Assembly: GCF_019175385.1 (NCBI RefSeq) | Contig: NC_083341.1 | Span: 16,748,203-16,812,202, forward strand | Source: Lycium barbarum | Lineage: Eukaryota > Streptophyta > Magnoliopsida > Solanales > Solanaceae | Direction: 5' to 3' | Length of the DNA stretch: 64,000 nt | Shown here: positions 23,352 through 35,559 of the stretch, in pieces | Layout of the letters: each line of letters starts with the position of its first letter | How positions within the stretch are numbered: position 1 is the first letter of the stretch | Position numbers and translations under genes: made by a program | Notes under the pieces: generated by a model | Database searches by the model: none | Seen by the model: only the letters and a program-made list of their open reading frames with translations | What the model was told of the DNA's origin: nothing

Positions 23352-25801
23352 AGCTCTTTTAATTGGGGGATGTTCTATGTCATTTAATTGGGTTAAAGGT
23401 ATGAGCTAGTTGACTACTCTACAAAAATTGTACTAGCATTATCTTTTTGTGGGATCTTCTATTTCATGTAACTAGCTCGGAGAAGAACAAATTTCTCACC
23501 ATGCATGTTAGTTTTTTAAAATCGTAATTGAAGACAAAAGTACTGAACCTAAGTACTTCAGTGTGCATATACTGCTCTCTACTGAACCTTAGCTTCCTTC
23601 ATCATGTTATAAACCTGTTTAAGCAGCATGTGTGGTGAAATATACTACAAGGCTATATATGATGTCAGCTAACGTGCCTGGAACATAAAGCCATAACACT
23701 TGATATACTATGCATTTCAAAAATTTAGGAGAAGGGGTTGAGGGGTAGTTTAGTCATTTTAGTTATCTTAAACATGGTATAAGTTCTCCCATGGTCTCCT
23801 CGGTGTAAGATAAGACAACCTATGGTGTATAAGTTATCCATATCTTAGGTGTGATTAAGTTGAACGGAGTAACCAAATAATGTATTGGCTGAACTAAATT
23901 TTAATACAAGAGTTATTTTAATTAATACAGCTTACCAAATGAGTCCTAAGTACAAGATGCAAGAACACCACCAAGGTATGAACTGAAAGGTTACATAAAA
24001 TTATTATACGAAGACTGTTACACCTCGGAATTTTTTTTCGTTCATGCACAGCGAATTGACGGACAAAGGGCAAGAATTACGAGCATCGAATTAATGATAT
24101 CTTAATGAAATTTTGGAGAAGAATTATAATGTCCCTTATATTGGTAATGAAGTGTCAAATAAGTTTCAAGAAGGACCCATAAGCCAAATATGGGCATAAG
24201 CCATCCAAAATGGCGAGTTAACAAAAGCATTTTCGGATGATCTGGTTTGGAGGGGCCAAAACACTATTATAAAGTTGGAATTTGGGAAAACACCAAGAAT
24301 GGAAGTTGTAGATAATTGAAAGAGATTTCCAACCATAGGTCGTGGGCCCTCACAGCATATCGGTATCAAAGGTTATGGTCATTCTACGACAGACAGTTTG
24401 GGGGCAGAATATCACATTCTGGCGCACTTTGCGGCGCAACATGCGGCCCGCAAACACGACATGCGGCCACACAGTTCCACCGCAAAGTGTGCCAGTGAGA
24501 GTTTTTCAGCTGGCAAGCTTTACGACACAACATGCGGCTAGCAGAGCATGCTTTGCATCTCGCAAAGCGTGTCGCATGTTGTGTCGGTCCAGAATTTTCT
24601 AGACCACTTTAAATATACCCAACTCGACCAAAATTACATTTTTCATCATTTTTGGACAAATAAACCTATAGAACCTTCTCTAACATTCATCCACAAAAGA
24701 ACTCAAGGGAAATCCATGATCAATAACACCAAATCCATGAACCTAAGTGTATGAAACCTAGCCAAAGTTCATCTAATTCAAGAAAACCCAAAAGAAAGAA
24801 GATAGGGTTTTGGTGCTAGAAAGGAAATTCCACTCAAGGCTTGTTCAACCATCATCCAAGGTAAGTTTCATGACTATTACATGTTGTTTAGGGTATTGGA
24901 AGGTTAAGGTACCCGACTTGTAGAGAAGCATAGCAAATGGGTCATTCAGGAGTGAATAGTGTCATGTTTGAATGGTAGTTGAATTGAATCATGAATGTTA
25001 GGGTGTTGTGAGTATGAATATGTTATAAATGATATGTAGACCATGAGATAAGTGTGATACATGGTAAAATATGATAGCGAACCTATAACCATAAATGTGA
25101 AGAAATTAGAGAGAAATGGTGGATTTTGCCTAAAGTATATAAATGACGATTGTTGCTTGCGATATTGTGAGTTATGTTATAGATGTTTGGTAGTTGATAT
25201 GAAATACAGGAAAAGTAGTATAAAGAAAGGAAGTGCTGCCCGATTTTCTCTAGAATTAGTAGTGTGTTCTTATGGTTGATTAACTAATGTTAGTACGAAT
25301 CCTCTTTTGAAGGTAGAGACGCGACATTGAAGAAGAATAAGCGACCGCTAGATTGCTTAAACGAGAAAGGTATGTGAGGCTTAACTCTTCTTTCAAAAGG
25401 CATGAATCCTTCAAGTTTCCCACAATCCTCCTATAAGATGAAGCTTATGAGTCTTTCTATATATTGAATCACCTATGAACATGATAATGATGATAATGAG
25501 CTAAAGTATAGAGATTCGAGAAATTGTGACACGATGTTCCTACAATGCTAATGATGCTAATATTGTTAACACTCGCCTTATGGTTTACTTCCTTCAAGGC
25601 GAGGCATGATACTCATAAAGGTCCATAATACACTCGGGGGTTCACGATCTTATGTCACCCCGACATAGTGTGGTTGCCCTTAAGGCTTAATGTATGTTCT
25701 TAATGCTAATGTGTGAGATGTCTAAAGGATGATTAAAAATTCTAGTTGTAATATGATGACGATGTGAAATAGTGATATATTATGATTGATTCTGTGATGA
25801 T

Positions 25802-25970
25802 ACGATTCCACCGCGCCTATTTAGCCGGCTGCGTATGATTCCACCGCGCCTAAATGGCCGGGCATATCACCGCTAATGCGGGCTGCGATGTTACACCGAG
25901 CCTAGAGGGCCCGACATGATCACCACTAGTGGGCGGCATATGTGGGTTACCCGGACGCGGGTGACGATAC
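25802..25970. repeat. GC-rich minisatellite cassette of A/B-type LTRs
   Basis: Imperfect repeats of ATTCCACCGCGCCTATTTGG and GGGCATGTCACCGC-AATGCGG, with small dyads such as CACTAGTG. Also at 33345-33525 and 41135-41320 (element B) and 46855-47040 (3' LTR of A). D-type LTRs have a different repeat at the same place. Confidence 0.7.
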
Positions 25971-26184
25971 AAATTATGATGTGATGATGTATATGATGAT
26001 GTACGTGATGATGTATGGGATGAGATAACATGTATACTATGATTGTATAAAATGTGATATAAGTAAGTATTACATTTGCCTATGACACTTGTGCAGGTTA
26101 TGTCCTTGTCTCATGATGCATGATCTTCCCATTATGTTTGTTTATTTCATTCCTGGCTTACATACTTAGTACAATGTTCATACT

Positions 26185-29100
26185 TGTTATATCCCGCATT
26201 TTCAGAGCATGAGCGTGATATGTGCTTCCTCAAAAAAATTGACAATCATGTTGTTGCTACATAATTTAAACTCACGTTGATAATGTTGTATCCCGTATTT
26301 TTGAACGTCGGATTATTTGTAAGCTGAGGTGGGGCCCACACGTCAAGAATTTTTTGGAACATGTGACAAGTTATATGAATCACATATGTAAAGTTAAACA
26401 CAACTCACGAAGGACCCTTGGGCCAAATTAAAGTGGAAGCCCTCCAAACGAATATTTTTAAGAAAACGTTTTCGGGTGACCTAACTTCGAGGGGCAAAAA
26501 CGGTATTATAAGTTTGGAATTTGGAAAAATACCAAGAAATAGAAGTTGTAGATAATTAAATTAGCTTTCCAACCATAGGTCGTGGGTTTCCAGGCGACGT
26601 CGGTACAAGGAGATATGAACATTTTAAGGTCTAAAGATCAGTGGGCTAGGCCCAACTCGGGCCCAACCGGGTTAGGCCCATGACCCATGGTTATTTAAGT
26701 AAAATTTCAGCCTTTCCCCCTCATTTTTCACACCAAAACACCTAGAAATTTCTGGAGGAAAAGAGAGAAGAGATTCTAGAGAGAAAAATCAATTTTTGAC
26801 CAAAATTCGAGCTCCGAATTCCGAAGCCCATGAAGAGAAAAGTGTTGTACGTCGCGTTGTCTTCGATTTGAGCTAAAAATCAACCAAGGAGGAGAGTGAT
26901 AACGTGGGGGCTGCCTACTTAAGGTAATATGAAAGTTACTTTTCATTGTTAATAAGTTTATTTAAAGATTTAACGGATTAGAACGGAAGAAATAGCGATA
27001 TAAATTCGTTTGTCGGTATTGATGTGGTAGCCGTATAGGGGGCTGTTTTGGTGGGGTATGATGAGCTAATTTTATTTTGTATTTTAGTTGTTGTTGTTGT
27101 TGTGGATTCTATGATGTAAAATGAAGATTTAATGACTCAAGTCGAGGTAGTAATCGTTTGTGGGTTATTGTAGGAAGTTTTGTGATTTTATGGTAGATTT
27201 ATGTAATTATGGAAATGAAATTGTTAAGGTGCAAATTGTGATTGTTGTTAATGAAATTGGAAGATAAAAATGTGTTGTGAATATTTATGTAGAAGGTTGG
27301 AGGTTTCGGGTGAATTATGGTTTTGGTGGAATTTTTGTATATTTTGTAGAACGATATGAAATGCTTCCGAAGTGTATTTGAATGATCTTGAATGAGTAAA
27401 TGAATATGAAAACGTTGATATTGGTTTGAAAGTGTGAAGTTGGAGTAGAAGTTGTTGCGTTGTGTAGAAAGGGAGACTATTTATGTTAGATTGCGTTTTG
27501 TATTGATTGTTAGTATGATTGTTGGTATTGTTATTAATATTTTGGCCGAGTTCCATTCTCGGGTTTGTTATTGATGTTTTGGCCGAATTGAATTTTCGGG
27601 GATGCTGAATTTATAGGGGAGATGCTGCCCAAATTTCTGTAGAAAAGTGTTACTTTAAGATCTAACTCCTAAAGGCTTATGGTTAATGTTTGGTAATTGT
27701 AACCAATTGTAGATTTTGGGAAGTTCGGAACTTGAGTTTGGATTGGCGTAAGGAGCGAATAAGGTATGTAAAGTTTTACCTTTCCTTCTTTTGGCATGTC
27801 CTAGACGTAATAGGCTATGACACGAGCTTCGGGGGAAAATCTATTCCTAGATATCCGAGCCTAAATTTGACCCTTTTTCATTCAATGCAATTGAATTGGA
27901 TACTTTATGCTTTGATAGAAAAATAGTTTAAACATCCGTAACTTTCGCAAACATGACCGGATTGCCCTAAAATTTTTGTAGATGAATCCATAAAGTCTAA
28001 AGTTCGTAATTTATGTGCACCATCTCGATTTGACCCGAGGTGGGCCCACAATTTCCGAGAACCTTTTTGGTATCATTCTATTTGACTTAATTCCGTATGG
28101 TAATTAAAGGAAACTTTTGGCTAATCTTCCAGCTACTAAACGATAGTTATTTTAACTATTCTTTTGAGTCCCGTGATGAATTTTGATATGTTCAAACGAC
28201 CTCAGAAGTTTTGTTTTAACATAATCCATCGTAACATTCGAAAGGTACGTACTACGACTATTGTATGATTCTTTTCTAAATGACCTATCGTTCGGATTAC
28301 TTTGTCTAATTTTTTTCAATGTTTTACGATGCATATAGTTTCTCACTACTCTACTCATGGATGCCTCAATTCTTCCTTCACTGAGCCCGGGCCAGGATAT
28401 GTTATCACGCGTATTCCACTGCATTGTTCGCCGTGCCTCGATGTGAGGGGCATGTATACATGTACATGGGTTGTGGAGTATGTTGTGCCATGTACACATA
28501 TTCTGATATTTGATGATATGATATGATATGATATGGCCATCTGATATGTTATGATATGTTACAGAGATATCCCCTACTCTGGAGTTATGCTGTGTTGTGG
28601 CACCAGTGACGGGGTGGCGACCACGTTCTATCCACCGTGTCCCATAATGGGGCCGGATATGGCATATGTTCTGACTCGCATTATCTATGTTTTATGAGTA
28701 AGCATTTTGATACTCCTGTTATTGCACTTATTTTCTGTACTCCCTGCTCCGATTATGATTCTGTTTATTATATCTCATGCTTTACAAACTCAGTACCTAT
28801 TCCGTACTGACCCCCTTTCTTCGGGGGCTGCGTTTCATGTCGCGTAGGTACACCCAGATGATGTGGAGTTATTATAGAGGATGTTCCAGCAGAGTTGGCA
28901 AGCTCTATTTGCTCCTGGAGTGCTGCCAAGTCAGAGTTTGTATGTGTGCTTCTTCTAGATTGATGTTAGAGACTTTGCAGACAGAGTCGTGGGTATAGTA
29001 TGTCAGTTGTGTAAGCGGTTTCATCAGCCGATATGTCCTTCTGTATTATGTGTTAAATTTTGTATAATCACAGATTCTGTTTGATTTGGAAAGCACCGGG

Positions 29101-29251
29101 AAAGAATATTTTGAGGATTTATTAAGTATTTTATCTTTATTTGATTTAAAAGCCTAATAAGATTTTGTATGTCCCAAAGGTCTGCGGGTTCGCTCGGCTC
29201 CGGATATGGGGCCGGGTGCCCATCACACCCTAGTGGAATTGGGGTGTGACA
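26185..29251 (+). mobile_element. Solo LTR C inside the 5' LTR of element A
   Basis: Starts TGTTATATCCC, ends GGGGTGTGACA, flanked by ATACT (26180-26184 and 29252-29256). The 3' LTR of A has the uninterrupted GTACTGACG site near 47262. No gag or pol is present, so this is a solo LTR of 3067 bp, presumably left by recombination between the LTRs of a complete element. A near copy of its first 18 bases recurs at 26284. A GATAT repeat lies near 28511-28535. Confidence 0.88.
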
Positions 29252-29656
29252 ATACTGACGTCCTTTTTATTTGGACGATGTGTTCATGCCCACAGGTGGA
29301 CAGGGAGGAGACCTTGCTCCAGATTCTTAGAGGTCGCTAGCTGACTGAAGGCACTCCATTGTCCCGGAGGTGCCTACGATGATTATTTTGTGTACAATTC
29401 TAGATATCATCTCTTAGAGGATCGTAGATACTCAATGTGGGTCATGTGGTTTCACGACGGGGATTTTGTGTAAATATATCGATATATGTTGTTGTACAAA
29501 AGCACTATGTTTTGAAATGGAAAGCAGTTTCTTTTGTAAAATAAGCGTGAAATCAATAAATGATTGTCGAATGAGTCTAAGAGGCAATATTACGAGCGGT
29601 GCTCGGTGGTTAGTCCCGGGTACCCGTCGCGGCCCCTAGCGGGGACGTGACAAAAG

Positions 29657-29668
29657 TGGTATCAGAGC
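29657..29668 (+). other. Primer-binding site of element A
   Basis: TGGTATCAGAGC, complementary to initiator tRNA-Met, four bases after the LTR end. Confidence 0.9.
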
Positions 29669-29857
29669 AGTTCGTTCTAGGAAGTGTCTACGAGCCGTGT
29701 CTAGTAGAGTCTTGTTTATGGTGTGTAGCGTGCCACATCAATAAACAAGAGGCTGCAGGGCATTTAGAAAAAATGACCATCTTTCTTTTCATAGATCGTG
29801 CGATAGAGCCATAATGTAAGATCCACTTTATTCTAATTGTGTGTAATGATTTCAGCG

Positions 29858-31203
29858 ATGTCGCCAAGAAAGAAGCAAATTCGCACAATATTAAATGCCG
29901 CCGGTGAAGGCACCAGCCGAGAACCTCCAGTTGAGTTAGGACATAGCGAGGCTCAGAGTGCTACTTCCTCGCATGCCACTCCCACTTTTTCTTCTATCCC
30001 TCCAGCAGCAGAGGAGCATGAGAGGACCCCAGCTCCTCCCCCTATTGATCCAAATCAGGATTTACGAGATGTCGTTCAGTTGTTGACTCAGTTAGTTGCC
30101 GCACAGGATCAGCGGCAGAGTCCAGGTCCAAGTGACCGGGCAGCAAGTACCAAGGCCCGTGATTTTATGAGCCTAAATCATCCAGAGTTATTCGGGTCAA
30201 AGCCGGAGGAAGACCCACAAGGTTTTATTGATGAAATGTTGAGGACATTGAAGATTGTCCATGCCTCCGAAACCGAATCCGTGGAGTTGGCATCTTATAG
30301 ACTCCGGGATGTGGCGGTTTTATGGTATAACAATTGGGTATTATCAAGAGGAGAGAACGCGCCTCCTCCGGTTTGGCAAGAGTTCGTGGATGCTTTTATT
30401 CATCACTATTTGCCACCCGAGGTCCGCCGAGCTAGGGCAGATAGATTTTTGAATTTGAGGCAAGGGAATATGAGTGCCCGGCCCGGGAGTATAGCCTGCA
30501 ATTCAATTCTTTGGCTAGGTATGCTCCAACTATGGTGGCCGATATGGGAGACTGGGTACATAGATTTGTGAGTAGTTTGGCGCCACATTTATTCAGAGAC
30601 TGTCTGACGGCTTCTTTGCAAGACGGGATGGACATTTCCCGGATACAGGCCCATGCTCAGAATTTGGAGGGGCGACAACAACAAAGGGGTGATCGCGACA
30701 GTGATAGGAGGCCAAGCAAAAGGGATAGTTCTATGGGCACAGGCAGCGATTATAGAGGGGGATCGAGGCAGGCTTATTCCCGACATTCAGGACAGTCAGC
30801 GACTAGTGCACCTCCCCAGTTTGCAGACAGAGGGTTCGATCGCTCTTTTCCATCGGGACAGGGTCAGAGCTCGAGAGCTTCGGGTTCTCAGTTTGGGGGT
30901 GATTACAGTCAGAGGCGACCACCAGTTCCATGATGTGGTCGGTGCCACAAGTTTCATTCAGGGCCATGTCGTCAAGACATTGATGGTTGTTATGTTTGTG
31001 GGCAGACTAGACATTTCATGCGAGATTGCCCCTCGCGATATGGTAGAGGTGGGGTTCAGCCCACAGGCTCAGCAACAGGTTCCTCATCAGCACGCCCGGC
31101 AGGGCAGACTCCTCATATGACAGTAGGCCGAGGTAGAGGTCAAGGGGCAGCATCTACTTCAAGTGCCACTCAGCCCCGTGTATATGTTTTTGCGGGACGA
31201 TAG
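29858..31203 (+). pseudogene. gag of element A
   Basis: Starts at ATG 29858 (MSPRKKQ); an in-frame ATG lies four codons upstream (29846), but the chosen one aligns with element B. Order: disordered Pro/Ser-rich N-terminus, Gag core (FGSKPEEDPQGFIDEMLRT, LWYNNWVLSRGE), basic Arg/Ser/Gly region, zinc knuckle CYVCGQTRHFMRDC (30988-31029, C-X2-C-X4-H-X4-C). Two private lesions: a 5-bp duplication (GCCCG twice) near 30480 shifts the frame after about 205 codons, and CGA to TGA at 30931-30933 stops the resumed frame before the zinc knuckle. The frame ends at TAG 31201-31203, shared with element B. Gag would package the element RNA in cytoplasmic particles. Confidence 0.88.
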
Positions 31204-32760
31204 GATCTCGAGTCCTCTCCGGATGTAGTCACATATATATTGTCTATATTCTCTCGTGATGTGTATGCGTTGATAGATCCAGGTTCTACATTTTCTTATA
31301 TTACTCCATATGTTGCCGGTTGGATTGGGGTGAAACCCGAGTCCATTAAACCCCTTGAGGTTCTTACCCCGATTGGTGAACCCATGATAGTAAGACAAGT
31401 ATACAGAAATTGTGTCATTGTTATATGTGATCGTCAGACCAAAACCGATTTAATTGAGCTGGAAATGGTAGATTTTGATGTAATCATAGGTATGAATTGG
31501 TTGGATTTGTGCTATGCAAATGTTGATTGCCGGACAAAAGTGGTTCGATTCCAATTTTCGGGAGAGCCCGTGCTTGAATGGAAAGGTAATGCAGCATCGC
31601 CAAAGGGTAGGTTTATTTCCTACCTCAAGGCGAGGAAGATGATAGCCAAGGACTATATTTATCATTTAGTTCGGGTTCATGACACCGCGGCAGAACCGCC
31701 AACTTTTCAGTCAGTTCCGGTGGTGAACGAATTTCCAGACGTATTCCCGGATGAACTTCCAGGTCTTCCACCAGAGAGAGAGATTGATTTCACTATTGAT
31801 GTGTTGCCGGAAAAAAAGCCTATTTCTATTCCTCCTTATCGAATGGCTCCGGCAGAATTAAAAAAGCTAAAGGCACAACTAAAAGACTTGCTCGAGAAAG
31901 GATTCATTAGACCCAGCTCGTCGCCGTGGGGAGCACCGGTCTTGTTTGTGAGAAAGAAAGACGGCTCTCTACGAATGTGTATTGACTATAGGGAATTGAA
32001 CAAGGTGACGATAAAGAACAAATATCCTCTCCCAAGGATCGACGATTTGCTCGATCAATTGCAAGGTTCCAAGTGGTTTTCCAAAATAGATTTGAGGTCG
32101 GGCTACCATCAAGTGAGAGTTAGAGAAGCGGATATTCCTAAAACAGCCTTCAGAACGAGATATGGCCACTATGAATTTTGAGTGATGTCATTCGGGTTGA
32201 CTAATGCTCTGGCTGTATTTTTGAATTTGATGAACAACGTATTCAAGCCTCTCTTGGATCTATTTGTGATTGTATTTATCGATGACATTCTGGTGTATTC
32301 TCGCACGGAATCGGAACATGCAGATCATTTGAGAATTGTTCTTGGCATTCTTCGGGCCCGGGAATTATATGCGAAATTTTTAAAGTGTGAGTTCTGGCTG
32401 AATTCGGTAACATTTCTGGGCCATGTTATTTCAGGTGATGGCATGCGAGTCGATACTCAGAAAATCGAAGCAGTGAAGACTTGGCCAAGGCCTACGACGC
32501 CCACAGAAGTTCGTAGTTTACTGGGTTTGGCAGGCTATTATAGAAGGTTTGTAGAGGGATTTTCATCTATTTCATCCCCACTGATGAAGTTAACCCAGAA
32601 ATCAGCTAAGTTTCAATGGAATGATGCTTGCGAACGTAGTTTCCAAGAGTTGAAAAACAGGTTGACCTCAGCTCCAGTTTTAACACTTCCAAAAGGGTCA
32701 GATGGCTATGTTGTGTATTGTGACGCTTCGGGTGTCGGATTGGGATACATATTGATGCAG
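31204..32760 (+). pseudogene. pol of element A, first part: protease, RT, start of RNase H
   Basis: In frame with the end of gag, separated only by the TAG at 31201. The aspartic protease has [12 protein letters not shown] (DPGS active site, about 31264-31300). RT motifs: [37 protein letters not shown], then [21 protein letters not shown], and the catalytic [10 protein letters not shown] with intact Asp-Asp codons at 32281-32286. A private CGA to TGA at 32179-32181 (after GHYEF) stops the frame inside the RT. RNase H begins VVYCDASG and is cut at 32760 by element B. The rest continues at 43083. Confidence 0.9.
32756..32760. other. Target-site duplication of element B
   Basis: TGCAG here and at 43083-43087. 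Removing B and one copy restores the RNase H reading GLG...[14 protein letters not shown]. Confidence 0.92.
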
Positions 32761-35355
32761 TGTCACGACCCAGCTAGGGTCCGCGACGGGTACCCGGGAC
32801 TAACCACCGAGCACCGCTCGTAATACAGCCTCTTAGACTCATTCAACAATCATTTATTGATTTCACGCTTACTTTACAAAAGAACTTGCTTTTATACAAC
32901 AACATATATCGATATATTTAGACAAAATCCACGTCGTGAAACCACATGACCCACGTTGAGTATCTACGAGCCTCTAAGAGATGATATCTACAATTGTACA
33001 CAAAATAATCATCGTAGGCACCTCCGGGACAATGAAGTGCCTTCAGTCAGCTAGCGGCCTCTAAGAATCCGGAGCAAGGTCTCCTCCCTATCTACCTGTG
33101 GGCATGAACACAGCGTCCAAAGAAAAAGGACGTCAGTACGAATATTGTATTAAATATGTAAGGCAGGAATAAAATAAACAAATATAATGGGAAGATCATG
33201 CGTCATGAGACAAGGACATAACTTGCACAAGTGTCATAGGAATGTAATACTTACTTATATCACATTTTATACATGTTATCTCATCCCATACATCATTGAG
33301 TACATCATCATATACATCATCACATCATAATATGTATCGTCACCCGTGTTCGGGTAACCCACATATGCCACCCACTAGTGGTGATCATGCCCGGCCCTCT
33401 AGGCTCGGTGTAACATCGCAGCCCGCATTAACGGTGACATGGCCGGCCATATAGGCGCGGTGGAATCATACGCAGCCCGCAATTGCGGTGACATGCCCGG
33501 CCAAATAGGCGCGGTGGAATTGTATCATCATAGAATCAATCATAACATATCACTATTTCACATCGTCATCATATTACAACTAGCATTGTTAATCATCCTT
33601 TAGACATCTCATACATTAGCATTAAGAACATACATTAAGCCTTAAGGGCAACCACACTATGTCGGGGTGACGTAAGGTCGTGAACCCCCGAGTGTATTAT
33701 GGACCTTTATGAGTATCATGCCTCGCCTTGAAGGAAGTAAAACATAAGGCGAGTGTTAACAATATTAGCATCATTAGCATTGTAGGAACATCGTGTCACA
33801 GTTTCTCTAATCTCTATACACTCATTATCATCATTATCATGTTCGTAGGTGATTCAATATATAGAAGGACTCATAAGCTTCATCTTATAGGAGGGTTGTG
33901 GGAAACTTAAAGGATTCATGCCTTTTGAAAGAAGAGTTAAGCCTCACATACCTTTCTCGTTTAAGCAATCTAGCGTTCGCTTATTCTTCTTCAATGTCGC
34001 GTCTCTACCTTTAAAAGAGGATTCGTACTAACATTAGTCAATCAACCATAAGAACGCACTACTAATTCTAGAGAAAATCGGGCAGCACATCCTTTGTTTA
34101 TACTACTTTTCCCGTATTTCATATCAACTCCCAAACATCTATAACATAACTCACAATATCGCAAGCAACAATCGTCATTTATATACTTTAGGCAAAATCC
34201 ACCATTTCTCTCTAATTTCTTCACATTTATGGTTATAGGTTCGCTATCATAGTTTCCCACGTATCACACTTACCTCATGGTCTACATATCATTTATAACG
34301 TATTCATACTCACAACACCCTAACATTCATGATTCAATTCGACTACCATTCAAACATGACACTATTCACTCTTGAATGACCCATTTGCTATGCTTCTCTA
34401 CAAGTCGGGTACCTTAACCTTCCAATACCTTAAACAACATGTAATGGTCATGAAACCTACCTTGGATGATGGTTGAACAAGCCTTGAGTGGAGTTTCCTT
34501 TCTAGCACCAAAACCCTATCTCCTCTCTTTTGGGTTTTCTTGAATTAGATGAACTTTGGCTAGGTTTCATACACTTGGGTTCATGGATTTGGTGTTATTG
34601 ATCATGGATTTCCCTTGAGTTCTTTTGTGGATGAATGTTAGAGAAGGTTCTAGAGGTTTCGTTGGCCAAAAATGATGAAAAATGTGATTTTGGTAGAGTT
34701 GGGTATATTTAAAGTGGTCCAGAAAATTCTGGACCGACACAACATGCGGCACACTTTGAGAGACGCAAAGCATGCTCTGCGAGCCACATGTTGTGTCGAA
34801 AAGCTTGCCAGCTGACCAACTCTCACTGGCACACTTTGCAGTGGAACTGCGTGGCCGCATGTCGTGTTTGCGGGCCGCATGTTGCGCCGCAAAGTGCGCC
34901 AGAATGTGATATTCTGCCCCCGAACTGTCTGTCGTAGAATGGTCATAACTTTTGATCCCGATATGCTGTGAGGGTCCACGACCTATGGTTTAAAAAATCA
35001 GATCTCTATTTTGGTACAACGAGAAGGGCTTTACTATGGTCAGTGCGATCTTTAAATTATCTACAACTTTCATTCTTTGTGTTTTCCCAAATTCCAACTT
35101 TATAATAGCGTTTTGGCCCCTCCAAACCAGATCATCTGAAAATGTTTTCCTTAACTCGCCCTTTTGGATGGCTTATGCCCATATTCGGCTTATGGGTCCT
35201 TCTTGAAACTTACTTGACACTTCATTACCAATATAAGGGACATTATAATTCTCTTCCAAAATGTCATTAAGACATCATTAATTCGATACTCGTAATTCTT
35301 GCCCTTCGTCAGTCAATTCACTGTGCATGAACGAAAAATTTTCTGAGGTGTAACA
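32761..35355 (-). mobile_element. 3' LTR of element B
   Basis: 2595 bp. Carries about 60 bp (34991-35052, from AAAAAATCAGATCTC to GTGCGATCTTTA) not found in any other LTR of the window. Palindrome arms 34735-34750 and 34783-34798 (one mismatch). Confidence 0.9.
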
Positions 35356-35368
35356 TTCTTCCCCCCTT
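35356..35368 (-). other. Polypurine tract of element B
   Basis: Minus strand AAGGGGGGAAGAA immediately before the 3' LTR start: the plus-strand primer of reverse transcription. Confidence 0.88.
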
Positions 35369-35559
35369 GGGAACATTCGTCCTCGAATGTTAAACTATTC
35401 TGGATTCTACGAAAATTTCGCCAGAGTTTCCCTTGTAATATGGCACTACTAACCTGTCACAACAACCCATAATATCATCGCCTCACAGGGCTACATAACA
35501 ATAGCAACATATCTATGGCCACACACGACCAAAAACATAAAAATTAAAGTATACGTACC

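Larger units (their letters stand above)
20235..24016. repeat. Host segment duplication, copy P (left part)
   Basis: 20235-20760 matches 51146-51660 plus 59200-59385. 23690-24016 matches 59566-59896. The middle (20760-23690) is absent from copy Q. P continues at 47654 after the retrotransposon stack. Confidence 0.85.
24017..29652 (+). mobile_element. 5' LTR of element A (split by a solo LTR)
   Basis: TGTTACACCTCGG to GGGACGTGACA. Net length without the insertion is about 2564 bp, against 2567 bp for the 3' LTR. The palindrome arms are at 24523-24538 and 24571-24586, then the TATA-like TTTAAATATA near 24608. A GC-rich minisatellite lies at 25802-25970. Compared with the 3' LTR it keeps AGTTGTAGATAATTG near 24303. 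Confidence 0.92.

Noticed and set aside
29657..29668. tRNA-Met similarity as a tRNA gene
   Set aside because: Only the 12-nt primer-binding site is present; no tRNA gene structure was seen anywhere in the window.
31018..31203. Small ORF ending at 31203 as a separate gene
   Set aside because: It is the zinc-knuckle end of gag after the TGA, not an independent frame.
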